The notes beneath the pieces were generated by a model. It searched no databases and was not told where the DNA came from. It saw only the letters and a program-made list of their open reading frames with translations. From Setophaga petechia (Eukaryota; Chordata; Aves; Passeriformes; Parulidae), in the NCBI GenBank assembly GCA_024362935.1, contig JANCRA010000025.1, positions 9,326,936-9,390,935 on the forward strand: a stretch of DNA of 64,000 bases, read 5' to 3'. Both the position numbers and the translations under genes were made by a program. Within the stretch, counting starts at the first letter, position 1. The number at the start of each line of letters is the position of its first letter. Positions 10,565-23,300 of the stretch are shown piece after piece.

Positions 10565-10710
10565 CTGAGCACAGGTTTCCCAGGGAGGTCATGGAGTCTC
10601 ATTCCTTGGGAATATTTGAAACAGGATTCAATGTCCTCTTGGCAATGTGGCATGGCTGACCCTGCTTTGTGCAAGGCTTTGGACTAGGTAGTCTCCAGAG
10701 GTACTCAGCC
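10565..10710 (+). mobile_element. CR1 LINE 3' fragment, strongly diverged
   Basis: The order of motifs 'caggtttcccagggaggtcatggagtctc', then 'ttggactaggtagtctccagaggt', follows the CR1 3' body ('caggctgcccagggaggt...', '...actggatgatctccagaggtc'). The terminal octamer repeats of CR1 are not visible. Divergence suggests an old insertion. Confidence 0.6.
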
Positions 10711-11110
10711 TTACTAGTTCTCTCATTATGTTATTTAGGTTTACTCGCTGGTAGGCAAAGTTTATGTAAGAGATAAACAAGTGTGGAGTTTATTTATAGC
10801 CATTCTGATGTGGTACCATCAAGAGCTCATTGTAGCAATCATCACCAAACAGCTTCTCAGCTCCGCTCAACATTTCAGTAAATTAGCCCAAACTCAGCAG
10901 CTCATCAGTCTTCACTTTGAAACAAAGAATTAAAAAAAAATCCTTGGAAGAAAAGCAGACAAAACCAGAGCTAGGTTGCAAAAATAGTAAATAAATGTAT
11001 CTCTCTGAGCAGGGCGTTATTAAAATCCCTCCCTGATTTCTTGGGTGCAAAGCCGTGTGGGCAGCTGGCTGCCAAGCCCCTTCCACGACAGCAGGGATCT
11101 TAGAAGCAAG

Positions 11111-11150
11111 GAACCATAGAATGGTTTGGTTTGAAAGGGTCCTTTAAACC
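11111..11150 (-). mobile_element. CR1 LINE 3' tip
   Basis: The plus-strand text 'accatagaatggtttggtt' followed by 'gaaagggtccttta' is the reverse complement of the standard CR1 terminus (aaggacccttt...ccaaaccattctatggt). Only about 40 bp is recognisable, in keeping with the extreme 5' truncation usual for CR1. Confidence 0.7.
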
Positions 11151-11918
11151 AAAGCCAACAAACTGAACACCAAATCTTCCTCAAAGGCCATTGCCCTAAG
11201 TTTCTGAGGCTCAGTTATTTACCACAAGACACCCACACAGGAAAAACCTTTGCCAATTCTACCTGGATTGCAACCCCCCTCCAAACTGCAATTTTCTCCA
11301 GAAAGAAGAGTTAGCTTTTCTTCTTCTTTACAGCATATTTTTAGTGAGTTTCAGCTCCTCAGCATAGAACCACCACACACTAGATCACTCACAGTTCTTC
11401 TTGCTCATGGGAAGGTTAAACAATTTTCCTTGTGCTCTTCATCCACTGCTTTTGCTGCTTCTTTTACCACAGATGAGGAAGCCTGCTCAAAAATGATACA
11501 TTTAGTCCTGACTGGTTTGCCCCAAGTCTTGCAACTCTAACTTCCTCAGCCTTCCAGACCCATTAGTTTTGGAAAAACTTCTGACAGATCATAAAACCAG
11601 TATCTGTGATCATTTGATGAGCAGCGTTGGTTCAAGCAATATTTTTCATTCCATGTGAAAGAAAAAGCTTAAGTCACCTCACAGTCATGTCGGTGCAGAG
11701 CAGCTTAAGGGGAAAATACAGAACAGCAGTTTAGAATGATGAGGGATGTGCGCTGTGATTGAAAATTTTCATCACTGGCATGTTGGCTAGTGAGCTATTG
11801 CTAAAACTTACTTTGTCACTTGATTTGCTTGATGAATTCAGTGGTGGGCCAGGGAATCAGCTGCACCTCCATCAATTCCATCCAAGAGCTCAGACTCACC
11901 CATCCAGTCTGTGGCTTT

Positions 11919-12446
11919 TGTGAGAAAGAACTGCTTGCTTTGAAAATTTAGAAAGTTTTATCAAGCCTTAATAAAAATACAACAAAGGACTACACAAGGA
12001 AAAAGCTGCAGCCCTGGGAACTGCCCCTCATGCCCACCAGGCAACCAGTTCCTCTTCAAGGTGGATGCTCAGTCTTTTATACCCCTGGGGATTGCATCAG
12101 CCAGCCCTGGTCTCTCCCAAAGTCTGTCAGTCAGCTCTTCTTTGCTATTTATCAGCAGAGACTGCTTGCTTGTATCTTGGTTGCTGATCAGGTGTTGCCA
12201 TGCTGCCTCCCTAAGCACCCCCAAGCTTTTCCATTCCCCACTGCCCCATGCCAGGGACACCTGTGCAGCCTCCTTTGTACCTGTCCTAGACAGCCCAGGC
12301 TGTCTGATGGCAGCAATACAGGGGGAAAAGGAACTGTGGGGAGAACAGAGGACATCTAAACTACAATAACATAACTGTACATCACTAAAGCTTTTCTTAA
12401 TATTAACACAATAGTTATCCCTTAATTGCAAGAGCCAATCATCTCA
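11919..12446 (-). mobile_element. LTR, family B copy 2 (B2), inverted relative to B1
   Basis: Its reverse complement starts TGAGATGATTGGCTCT and ends TTTCTCACA, matching B1 throughout: TATA box, hairpin and U5-like end. It lacks one arm of the palindrome found in B1. No matching target-site duplication is evident at the proposed ends (ggcttt on the left, gtaccc on the right); left-end similarity may extend about 20 bp further. It is probably a solo LTR inserted independently of B1, though inversion of one part of a larger element cannot be excluded. Confidence 0.8.
12074..12081 (-). promoter_or_regulatory. TATA box of LTR B2
   Basis: CTTTTATA on the plus strand is the reverse complement of the TATAAAAG present in B1. 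Confidence 0.6.
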
Positions 12447-12912
12447 GTACCCATCTATAGGACTTTAGACCCCTCATCACAACTTGTGAAAGCTGGTGTT
12501 TGCTGTGTTAGGAAGGGTCAGGAATTATCTTCGGTATAGTATTTTCCTTGGTCTCTGAAATAGCCTTTGGCTTGTTTCAGTCTCATTTCATCCTTTCCTA
12601 GATTGCATTTATTCTTGTTCACTTGTAAAATCCCTGGAGCTTTTGGACTTCAAAGCAGGAAGAGCTGAATGGTGACATCTGATACTTGCTTCTTATATCT
12701 CTAAAGGCCTTTCAGAACATGAAGCAGTGGTTTGTGCACTGCATGGATGATGGCTTGGGAAAGGGTGCTGTCCTAAAGAAGGACACCATCCAGACAATGA
12801 ACAGAGCACCCTTTCCCTCAGAAATTAAAGCTTGGCAACAACAGCCAGCAGGCTCAAGGAACCCCACAAGTGTGCAGCGTGGGGAAATTTGTCTGACTGG
12901 GGACAAGGTGTT

Positions 12913-12918
12913 ATGGAT
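12913..12918. repeat. Probable target-site duplication of LTR A2, left copy
   Basis: ATGGAT here matches GTGGAT at 13232-13237 at five of six positions, consistent with an old 6-bp duplication carrying one substitution. Confidence 0.55.
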
Positions 12919-13231
12919 TGCTGTCTTATATATCATGAGTTCTATTATCATTATATTGCAAGGATTCCACATTGCCAGAGTTTCATACCTCCTTGATGTT
13001 TCTCATAGGCATCTCCTCTAAGCACTGACTCTTCCTGGTCCTTGCAGAAGCCATCTGACTCCAGATCCCACCAATCCCCTCTTTTATACCACTTGTTCTT
13101 ATTTGCTACAGGTGTGGCCTGTTAAGATGAGGCCTGCTCCTAATCTTTAGTAATTGGTCCAGCTGCAACTCTTTAGGGGAAAAGATGACACTCTATACCA
13201 CCTTCATTTACCCATACTGTATCCCCCTACA
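12919..13231 (-). mobile_element. Solo LTR, family A copy 2 (A2), inverted relative to A1
   Basis: The reverse complement begins TGTAGGGGG and ends ACAGCA. It aligns with A1 over essentially its whole length, including the TATA box (CTTTTATA at 13081-13088), 'aggagcaggcct', 'acaggccacacctg' and 'aaactctggcaat'. Flanking hexamers ATGGAT and GTGGAT differ at one position. The two A elements therefore look like separate integrations, each with its own flank, and not the two ends of one provirus. Confidence 0.83.
13081..13088 (-). promoter_or_regulatory. TATA box of LTR A2
   Basis: CTTTTATA is the complement of TATAAAAG in A1, at the equivalent position in the LTR. Confidence 0.6.
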
Positions 13232-13237
13232 GTGGAT
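13232..13237. repeat. Probable target-site duplication of LTR A2, right copy
   Basis: GTGGAT is the partner of ATGGAT at 12913-12918, with one mismatch. Confidence 0.55.
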
Positions 13238-16200
13238 GACTCCTGATTTCTCTTACTGCCTCAGATTGGAGCCAGCTGATCTCTCCCATGGGGAGTCCAC
13301 TCAATCCTCTGGTCCCTTCCCCTTTATTCCATTCTGGAGGCACTAAAAGGCATTCAAGACATTTGTGCTCTGGGAATTAAAAGGTGTATCACAGTTTGTT
13401 TTGGTGAGGGTGATCCCAATTCTGTGTGTGCATGATCTGCCTGACACATGGGATATGCCTGATGGCTGTTAGTTTACGTAGAACAATTTTGACTGACTTC
13501 TAGGATGTGTGGAAATGTCACAATTTACCCAATTCCTGTTGGCCATGATAAAACTTCAAGGGAATTAAACCATTTCCAAGACACTTGCTTGAAGCCATCT
13601 TTGATTTGCGTGTCCAAACACCATTAAGTGAGTGGGAACAGTGAGCAGAGACATCAGTGTATTTTATCTTCACCTTTGTTTAGCAGAGTCCTGCATTTTA
13701 TCACAGCTGCTGTTTTAAATGCACGAGAAGGTTGTGGAAAATCTGGCTGCAGAGAAATATAAAAGAATACCTGCCCAAGTAATTTTTCTGTGTGGACCCT
13801 TCCTTAAAGAAACAAAGCAGACAAAATATCTGCTTAGTTATAAACAGGGAATGATAAAAGAAAAAAAGAAAAATAAATAGAGAAGAATTTGGTTTTTTTT
13901 TTTCATTCTTAGAATTCAATTGTATAAAAAAGATACAATGGCTAAGGAAATGCAAATAATAAACATTAGAACCCAGATGTGGGTCTATGGTACTTAATCA
14001 CCTCATTATTCCATTTTGAAGTCAATGTGGATTAACTGGCTAGATTTGGTTTGGGAGCTTGAACTCCAGCTCTGATTTTCTGGCCTACATTTCACTCTAG
14101 CAAACTCAGCATCAGAGGAGCACTATCTGGTGGGATAGTGCTGATAACCCATTCATTATCCAGTAGCTGCTGTTAAAGCTTTCTTGATGTTATCCCTGCC
14201 TCTGTCTGAATCTTTGTACCTTCCCCCCAGCTTGGGACCCCACCTGTGCGCCACAAGCTGCTCCTTAAAAAAAAATATATAATATATATATTACCAGAAG
14301 TGCAGGCCTTCCTGCAGGAATCTTGGATGGACCACATTTATAAGGCCTCCATGGGGAAAAATATCCTTTTGGTCTGGAATTAGGCAAGTACCACTGGAGC
14401 AGCACAGCTCTATAGCCTAGCTGGATTTTTCATCTGAGCCATCTTTCAGAGCTGTATAAATAAAGAACAGTGGATTCTAGTATTTAAGTGGCCTACAGAA
14501 TTATTGAGTGATGTCCACCCACCCACAATTATTACACATACCTTCTCTCTGTGGACACAGATGCTAATGCTTATGTTAGCTGGTCTCAGTTTTCTACTGC
14601 CATTTATCAGGAAGTGAGCACTAAGTTGGATTTGGGAGCAGGTCCAAATTTAGCCAAGGCAGTTTATTTTCCAAAGAAAATACTGTTGACAATAGAATCA
14701 GAGTTTACAGACTGGATCTTCTGAACGCACAGAGACATTCAAAAGCTGTTTCCTAAAATATGAAATAAATGCACAAACTGGCCTCTACATACCATCCTAA
14801 CATGGTCCCTGTGTATTTATGTACATTAGACTGTGCTTTTTCTGGTGCTTTTGGAGAGAGGCTCAAGGTGAGGGATTTCAGCAGCTCGCAAGGTTTAATG
14901 TTGCGTGGCACAGTCTGATGTTTTTTGCAGGCTTATTTTGGCCAATATTTATTAAATTTTATGGAAGAGCTGTATTTTGTTTACATTCTGGCTGGGATTT
15001 TGAGATCCCTTCACCAGACACCCACAAATACCTAACTACTTCTAAAAGTACAGGTTGTGCAAAAAGAAGTGACAGCCTGTCAAAGCCACGTTAAAGGGAA
15101 CAGAGTGTTACTGAAACTCTGAAAGATCCAAGGAGCCCCACGATCCTGCAATTTTGGTGGCACTGAGGGACCTTGCAGGATCTGCCCCTGGTAATTTAGC
15201 ACAGGCTGTAGGAGAAAGACTTGGCAAGACCTAGAGAGGCTTCTGGAGTCTCCAGGAGCAAGGAAAGAGAAGGAAAACAGAAGGCTAAATCTGGGCTGAG
15301 ACTCTTCCTTGCTGCACAAACCCAAATCACACAGAACAGCAACGAGCCCATGCAACCTAAAAATCTCTCAAGGTGCAAAATCACAGCAGAACAATAATAG
15401 GAAAAGAGTCTTGAAAACCTTTCCTAGCTTCTTAAAATAGTTCTTCCCTGTGTGCCTGCTCCCCTGCCCTCCCCACCATTTACTGGCAGCTGTAGCAAGT
15501 AACTAAAGAGGGATTTTCATGCTGGGACAAACATGCAGAAAGGAAAACATATTACATTTTTCTTTGCCAGTATGTACATTTCTGAGTAAATATTATTAAA
15601 GATACATGCATGAGTGACACAACTTTTTCTCTTGGAAGCCAGATGACTTTTTCTGGTTTCATTCTGCAGCTGACAAGATGATGTCTGGTTTCAGTACAGC
15701 AATAAAGGAATTATTCCTTGATGAAATTATAAGGCAAGGCTTCATTTACAATTATCCATGAACAGTGTGAAGTATGTGATGGTTTATAAACATCAGAGAA
15801 AGAGCATTTGTCAAATGTCAATCACTACAACATATTGTGTAAAAGGGAAAACTGGCTTAGACTCTTTTAAAGACTTGTGCTTTTCATTTTTAAATTTGAT
15901 TTAATTTTTAAAACAAAAAACTTGACCAAAAAAACTGCACCAAAACCAACAAACAAAACCCCCAAAACCCAAGATCAATTTAAGGAGAATTTTAAGACCA
16001 GTATATGCAGCAAAAATCCTTTCCAGAAAAAAAATTTGTCTGGACCAGGGAATGAGGACCACTCCTGGTTAGGCTTGTGCCAAACCCATTCAGAAATTAA
16101 AGAATTTCCTTAAATTTATAATGGTACAGCACATCCCAATCTTTCACTTTAGTTTGCTTCTTGTTTTGTGATGGAAAATTGTCCTTCCACAAGGGCAGCC

Positions 16201-16560
16201 TGAGCTTTAGTTTTATAAATATCCACCTCCATAATTAAGATTTATGTTTATAAAAATATTTATACTTCCTCTTCTGTTATGAGAGGAAAAAATATATTTT
16301 ATAATTAGGCAGGAGCAACAAACAAGTCGTGCGATTGCATTATTAGCATGTGTGAATTCAGAATAGGAAGCCCTGTGAAACTTTGCTTGGGAAAAAAACG
16401 TCCTGGGCTTGCACAGTAGGTGACTGTTAACTTGCCAGTCTCAAAATACCAGGAGTTACCATATTAGTTCTCTATGGGTCAGTCATTCCCCAGCAGTGGG
16501 CACTCAAGTGTTAGTTAGGTCTCACTGAGCCTCTGGATCAGGGATCCCTGGGCCTTTTCC
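13238..16560. other. Unannotated AT-rich sequence
   Basis: No gene or recognisable mobile element is seen. There is a poly-T run around 13890-13902, an (AT)n run at about 14270-14292 and an A-rich low-complexity patch at 15910-15975. Frames of up to 91 codons are present on both strands, without domain-like features. Confidence 0.55.
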
Positions 16561-16939
16561 ATGTGTTCTTCTCTTCCAGACAGGAAAGAGACATGTAAAG
16601 AAATGAAATTAAAATATAATTAAAAGGAAACAGCATTAGAGATATTTTTATTTATGTATCTGTACAAACATATCTGTGCATGTGTTTATCCCCAACAACA
16701 GCCTATCTTCTTAACTTCACTGACTTTCACAATTACCAGATATGAAAATTCATTAATCCAGAGAGATTATTTTATATATTCTAAAAACGTTTCTTTATGA
16801 CTGAATTAAAAGTTATAGTCTTTAAAACAGCCCCTAAGATTAGAGAAATTGTTCAACCTAATTACCTTCTAGTGCTGCACACCATTATATTCTAGTACAT
16901 AAGATAAAAGCAGGTGCTTTGCATTAAAATTCCTGGACA
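16561..16939. repeat. Tandem duplication, copy 1 (about 379-bp unit)
   Basis: The unit starts at 'atgtgttcttctcttccaga' and is repeated from 16940. Shared blocks include 'agacatgtaaagaaatgaa', 'catgtgttt', 'gaaaattcattaatccaga', 'agtgctgcacacca' and 'gataaaagcaggtgctttgc'. Copies differ by scattered substitutions and small indels, so the duplication is not recent. The unit contains no gene or known transposon. Confidence 0.88.
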
Positions 16940-17316
16940 ATGTGTCCTTCTCTTCCAGACAGGTTAGCATAACAACAAAGAGACATGTAAAGAAATGAAA
17001 TTAAAATATAATTAAAAGAAAACAGCATTAGAGAAATTTTTTATAAAAATATATCTGTGCATGTGTTTGTTCCCAATAACAGCTTACCTTAACTTCACTG
17101 ACTTGCATGATTACCAAATGTGAAAATTCATTAATCCAGAGAGATTAATATATTTTCTAAAAGCATTCCTTTATGGCTGAATTAAAATTTATAGTCTTTA
17201 AAATAGCCCCTAAGATTTGAGAAATTGTTCAGCCTAATTACCTTTTAGTGCTGCACACCAGCATTACATTCTAGTACATAAGATAAAAGCAGGTGCTTTG
17301 CATTAAAGTACCTGGA
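16940..17316. repeat. Tandem duplication, copy 2
   Basis: It repeats 16561-16939 in direct orientation. It carries an extra 'ttagcataacaacaa' near its start and lacks part of the T/A-rich stretch in the middle of copy 1. It ends at 'tacctgg', just before a second, smaller duplication. Confidence 0.88.
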
Positions 17317-17319
17317 CAC

Positions 17320-17395
17320 CACCTCTTACACAATAATTACACTGAGGTTTAGTCTTTCACCTCTTACACAATAATTACACTGAGGTTTAGTCTTT
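17320..17395. repeat. Exact 38-bp tandem duplication
   Basis: The unit beginning CACCTCTTACACAATAATTA occurs at 17320-17357 and again at 17358-17395 with no difference. Its perfect identity makes it much younger than the neighbouring 379-bp duplication, or possibly polymorphic. Confidence 0.9.
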
Positions 17396-20300
17396 GGATG
17401 CTGCTGCTTTAAATAAGCAAACTGAAGCTTGTTTAAGCACCAGTTTAACCGAGTGAGGCTCAGAACATGGTCTGGAACCTGCATAAGAGTGGGTGCTGGT
17501 TAGCCAGGGGTACAATTTGCAGTATGTGGCAACATGTGTTACTTCTGTTCAAAAGGCTTTTTGTTTGGCAGTTAAGGCTCAATAGTTTTGTACTTTTGAA
17601 CAAAATTATGCAAATTTACTGTCTCCTGACATTGGGGAAATGTTTGTGAAGTCTTCCTCTTAGCAAAGTGCCAATGATTAATAAATGTCTTTTTCAGTTT
17701 GGGCATTCCTGTTAACAGGGTACAGCCACTATAGCAATTAGTGCATACCAAGGCAGGCATGAAACCACCACCCTTTAAGAGAGAATTTATGACCAGCTGA
17801 TGTGGTTTTAAGTGCGTGATGCTCCCAAAAGGCTTAGCCCTGCCCTCCCTCTACTCGCAAATACTGAGAAAAGAGTCCTTATTTTGGCATTTCTTTCCCC
17901 ATTCTCTGTGGACAAATGTGATCTGTGACTGGCCTGTAAGTCCCCAGGGCAGCTGAGAGCAGCAGGGGCAGGAGCAGCCATTGTGGCAGCAGAGAATGAA
18001 ACTCCTGCAAGCGCCCGCCGGATCCCTCATGGGTGCTCATCCCAGCTGTAAATCCAGTGGGTGCTGAGTGAACTGGGTGTGAGTGGGTGATGATCCCTGA
18101 ACCCCAGAGAGATTTCTGCTGTCCTTTGTCAAGTGTTACCACAGGAGCCTCCCTGCATGGACACCCATGGCAGGGACATGCTGGACAGATGAGCGCTGTT
18201 GGTGGATCTTGCCCTGGGTGCACAGCCTCATCTACAAGCTCACAACCAGCAGTGTTGGGATATCTTCAGGCCCAGCCAGGCCATCTGTATCTCTTAGAGG
18301 CTTTAAATAATTCCTGCAAGTCACCCATCACCTACATGCCACACTGCAATGAGAAGGGAATTTTGTGTAAAGCATTCAGCCTTCTTCTGCAGGCTGGCTC
18401 AGCTTGGCACTCCGGGTGCACAGAGGATACACCCCATCATCAAAGCTCCCAAATAAACAGGAGCAGAGGCTCTGGGCTTGCAGGCAGCCTGTCAGGCTCT
18501 CACAGGTGCAAACAGTTTCAGTGTTCAAGGCTAGGCTTAATTTGCTGGGCTGTCATTGGGTTAAGGTTTGTGATCTGCCCGACACAAGCAGCGTGTGGTC
18601 GGCTTGCCCACTAACATTTAGTAGCTGTGTACACCCACAGTCACACCCACCATGCACAGGTACAGGTTTCTCTCATAGCTGTGTTTCTCTCTGCTTGTAC
18701 TTCAGCACTTTCCTGTTGACACTTTCATTCTGACAAAAACCACACTTCTGAAGAGCTGCCATAGGAGGGCTCCCGTGTTTAAAGTTTCCAGAGAGGAGCA
18801 CGCTGGCGTTCATGCAAAGGGCTTTATTTCCCTTCCCTCCTCCTTTCAGCACTAGGGAGGTCTGGCTCACACATACAAGGGAACAAACTGTTGTACTTTG
18901 AGCCACTCACAGTGGCTGCTGCTATGACCAGGTTACCCTCGATGTCTGTCCCATTATATCACTGTTCCCCTGGCCTGCATAATTTCCCAGTATTTCCAAA
19001 CTTAAACTCCTGGTGTGCTAAGCTGGATGATCTCCTTAAAGAACCACATGATGGAGGCCTGTAAAATGAATCTGCCTAATTCACTTTCACTGGCTGAAGG
19101 AATTTCTTTCTTCTTCTGAAGGAATGCCACCTTAAAGAAATGCAATTACTTTATCTTCCTGGTCTTCTTATCAGATAGGACTAACCAGTTTGGATCACTC
19201 TGAAGCAGCTGAATGAATCAGGAAGGAGTTTCAGGAATGCTACAACCCACTGGTCTGTTCAGTTTGCCCATGGGGTAGGAGAGCTCAGCTATGACAAAAG
19301 CTCTGACCCAGGATCCTCACAGAAAGGTTTATCTCCTCAGATTGGTTTAATAAAACAATTTCCTGTCCAAAGATGCAAACACTAAATGCCTTCTTTGGAA
19401 ACAGCTAGAAGATAAAGAGCAGGAAAAAAGAGATGTGGAAATGTGAACTTCTACTCTTTTTTTCCCTTCTTTTTCTGTATGAAATTTTCTAGCACATCTT
19501 AAAACTTCTAACACAAGATCTTTTCCATTTCTTTCTCACTAAGTCAGTTTTTCTCTAGACACAGCAAAACAAGCTCCATTTATTAATGTGAGCTTGTCCC
19601 AAGGTCTGGTTTTGCCAAGTCTTGAGCATTAGAAATCCCCTAAAAATCCTTTCCCTCTCATCCATTTTCCTAGCCTTCCTCTCCCACAACATACACAAGG
19701 CACTTCCTTAAGGTTTGCTCTGAGATCAGAGTTTCCTCAGGATGTTCAGCCTCAAAGCTTAAGAAACACTGCAACACATTAGTCACCTCCCTCACCACAG
19801 TTCCCAAACACCAGCGAGCCAGACTTCCAGCTGATGCAATTCATCAGCATTACCCTGACAAGTTTCACTGAGGACCTGATCCATGGCCACTTGCTGGCCT
19901 TGTTTTGTGGGTAACCAGAGAGGCACTGTGTGCAAAAACAAAAGTGGGAGAAACTCATCCTGCATGCTTAGGGTCATGTGAAGATTAAATTTTTGCTTGG
20001 AGTCTGATACAGATAAAAAGGAGGGGATATGTGTGTATGCCTGTTATTGAGATTTGTAGAAATGTGTTGATAATAGTATTATCCTGTAGGAATATCTCTT
20101 TGCCTTTTATGTCCCATAAATAAATAATAAAAGCACATACAAGAAATGTCAACAGAGGGAATACATACCAAGTGATATTTACTTAATTTACGTGTGAGAA
20201 CACTGCAGTGAATATAATTCAAGGTGAATTAATTTTTTTTTCTTTCCCCTTGTGCCTGCATTTCCAGATTTTCAATGTTATTTGCAAGAGAACAGTTTGT

Positions 20301-23300
20301 ACAGCAGAGCTGGGGTGTCTGTCCTGACATGGGGCAGCTCCTGCCCCTCATGGCACAGACCACAGGGTAGGGACTGTACTTGTTGCTTACGCAGTGGTGA
20401 CACTCACACTCCTCTGAGTAACAGCACACTCGCATTCCCAGCACATTCAAGAGATAACTCTAGTGCTGGGGTAAAATGCTATCTAACTCCATTGTCACCT
20501 AACTCAGTACAAGCAAAGGGTGAAATCAGGAGAGATGCATCAGAGTAAATCTACAGAGAGTCACATCTTTAAAAAATTATAATCAGCTTCCTCGCCAAAG
20601 CCCAGCTGTGTTTTCTGCTCGTGTTTTTGTCACTGGATGTGCAAGTTAATATAGTCCTAAATAATTTTCCAGAAAAGTTTTGTTTTGTTTTCCAGTTTCA
20701 CAGAATGGTCAAATGGGTTTTCCTCAGACTTTCTCCCAGAAGCCATTGGCTGAACATAGTGATGGAAAATTTCAGCCTAGAAAGTAGAACCTTTCAGAAA
20801 CTCAGGAGCAAGGCAAAACTCTGGGCTTGGAATAAAAACTGTTTTGAAGCCTTAAGTACAATACTATGTCAACAGCCAGGTGGGTGCTATGGTACAGACA
20901 TAGCATTGATTTACACATGCAAGTTTTGAAGCTGAGGCAATCACTGTTAGTTATTTTATGGACCAGTAGCGCAAGAAAAACAGAAGATGCACACAGCTGG
21001 GTTGTACTGCTGGCCTGATTTGACTCACCAGACTTTCTGAGGAAATGCTTGAGCGTGTTTCATTCAGTAGGTACAGCTGGCAAGCCTGGACAGAGCACCC
21101 CTCTCCTGTTTGATGTGGTTCCTGGAGCTTGCCCGTCCTTTGTATCACACAGGCTCGTGGGCGCTCGGGGCAAAATGAAATTGGCTGATGATTAAATGGC
21201 AAGCAAATACAGTGGCACCCTCTAGAAGTCCTCTGATACTATTGGAACATACAAATCAGAGCCTTTGTGACAAACTCATCTCTCAGTTCACTCCCTGAAA
21301 CCACATGGTGGTGCAGAGGATGAGAAGGAGCAAATCTGAGGCAAGAAACTTGGTAAGCGCTCATGGAATTTAATCCTCTCTAGGGACAGTGTCATTCATC
21401 CTCTGTATGAGAATCAGGAGAGAACTTGCTTGTAGGGGCAGGTAGCAAAGTCATTTGGAATCATCCTGGATGTGTGATATAGCCTTCTTATTTTGCTTTT
21501 CACCCTCTGTGAAAAACTTCTGATAGGTTTGCTAACACAGCCTTCACCATTGGATTGCAGCTCACACGGCTTCATATGGAAGAACTCTGGAGCTTAATTG
21601 TGCAAGGACAAGTTGTCCTGATTTAGGGCAAATTTGGGAGGAAACCTCCAAAGGAGTTCCTCTAGAAAGCAGATTCAAGTGGCCCCTTCCCCAACTGGTT
21701 CAGGAAAATATTTCCTTGGACAAAAGTGGAAAAAAACAGGCAAAACATTCACTAGCACAAAAAAATTGAACAATATTAAACAATAAAAGCTCTTGCCAAT
21801 CTGAAGAGGTGACAAACTCAGGAAGCCCCTGGGTGGGCTGTAGCTCAGCTCACTCAGTCTCTGCTCAGTCCCTCCAGTGCTGGAAATGCCACGGCCCAGG
21901 CCCGGCCACAGCTGGAGCTGCCGGTGCTCTGCTGGGTGTTCTGTCCACAGCAGGGTTAAACAGGTGCAAGAAAAAGAAAAACCACAGTCCAGGGAACTTC
22001 TCTGCCTCAGCTAGCTAAAAATTAATTAAAAAGCAAAGGAGAGCTCTGTCCTGCTGTCTGTCCATGCTTCAGGCAACACTGTCCAGGAGAAGGATGCAAG
22101 GGAACAAGTGCAGTTCCTGAAAACAAACTCCGTGCTTCTCCCCACTTCTCTCTCAGAACCAGTCTAAAAGGTGCAAAACTTATTTCTGGACTAAACAAAC
22201 AAATGGGGATACAAGCATAAAGTCACCCCAGGACACAAGCCCTCACACAATAGCAATTGCTGTGTCCTTCCATGCTGTGGAACAATTATTGCTCTCTTAT
22301 AATCCCAGCAGCAGCTCAGGGAAAACCCTTTTGCTGCTGATGCAGTTTGAAGCAGGAAAAATAGTTAACATAAACAGAAGCAATCTAAACAGAGTGGTCT
22401 TTGGCCTCAGTGTCCAGAGCCTCTGTGTTAATTTACAGCTTGGAACACCAGGTGCCAAGCTGCTTTTTAGTCTTCAGGTTGGTGAAGCGGTTTTGGGTTC
22501 TGTGCAAAAGGTGGTTATTTTTTTGTAAGCTTTGATCTGCAATGAAAAGAAAGCCAAAACTTTTTCATTTTATGTTTAAAAGGCAGAATATGTAGCCATT
22601 CCTCTGAGAGTAGGAGAGGGATTGATTCTTGCATAAGCTTAGCATAAATACCCAGAGAAGAGAAAATGTATGTTCCCTACCCTAAATGCTTGTGGTTGCT
22701 TTGTCTTTCTCGTTTCCATTAGAGGGTGCCCTTGTTTAAAAAATTTCCCAGTCTGGAGTTTCTTCCATCAAAGGGCTGCCTTTAAAGCAGGTCTTCAAGT
22801 TAGGTGGTCCAGTCCAGTTAGTAAATGCTAAGCAAGGTAGAAGACAGCATGATTAAACAAGATAGCATTACTTATTTTCCCTGCTATACGAGTCAAGAGC
22901 ACTGCAGACATTAAAGATCAGGAGGCAGCAGCTGCTCTCCTTGGAGTCTCTCATTACACAGACCCTGCACAGAGCCTCACCAACAGGCTAAAACCACTTT
23001 TCACAGTTTCATTCTTTCTTTCTTTTGAAAGGGAAGAAGCCAAAGGACTGTTTACATTTGCATTTTAAAGTCCATTTATACAAAAAACCTTCCACTTTGT
23101 ATTGAATATGGGAAAGAAGCTGCATCTGATATTTATAAGACTTTACAACTAGGTGCATTTTAAACAAACCAAATGAAGTACCATCAAGCACTGGATAGGT
23201 TCTTCTACTGTCATGTTGGCAGCAATGACTCAGTACTGGAGGAGGAGATGCTTGATCTCTGCAGCTGTCCAGCCCAATAACCTGCGCATGAAATCCTCCT

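Noticed and set aside
4474..13231. A single provirus bounded by A1 and A2 as its two LTRs
   Set aside because: The two copies are in opposite orientation and have different flanking duplications, whereas a provirus has LTRs in the same orientation within one duplication.
18087..18614. 175-codon plus-strand frame
   Set aside because: No recognisable domain, no splice or transcript support, and a Ser/Gly/His/Cys composition that follows local base content.
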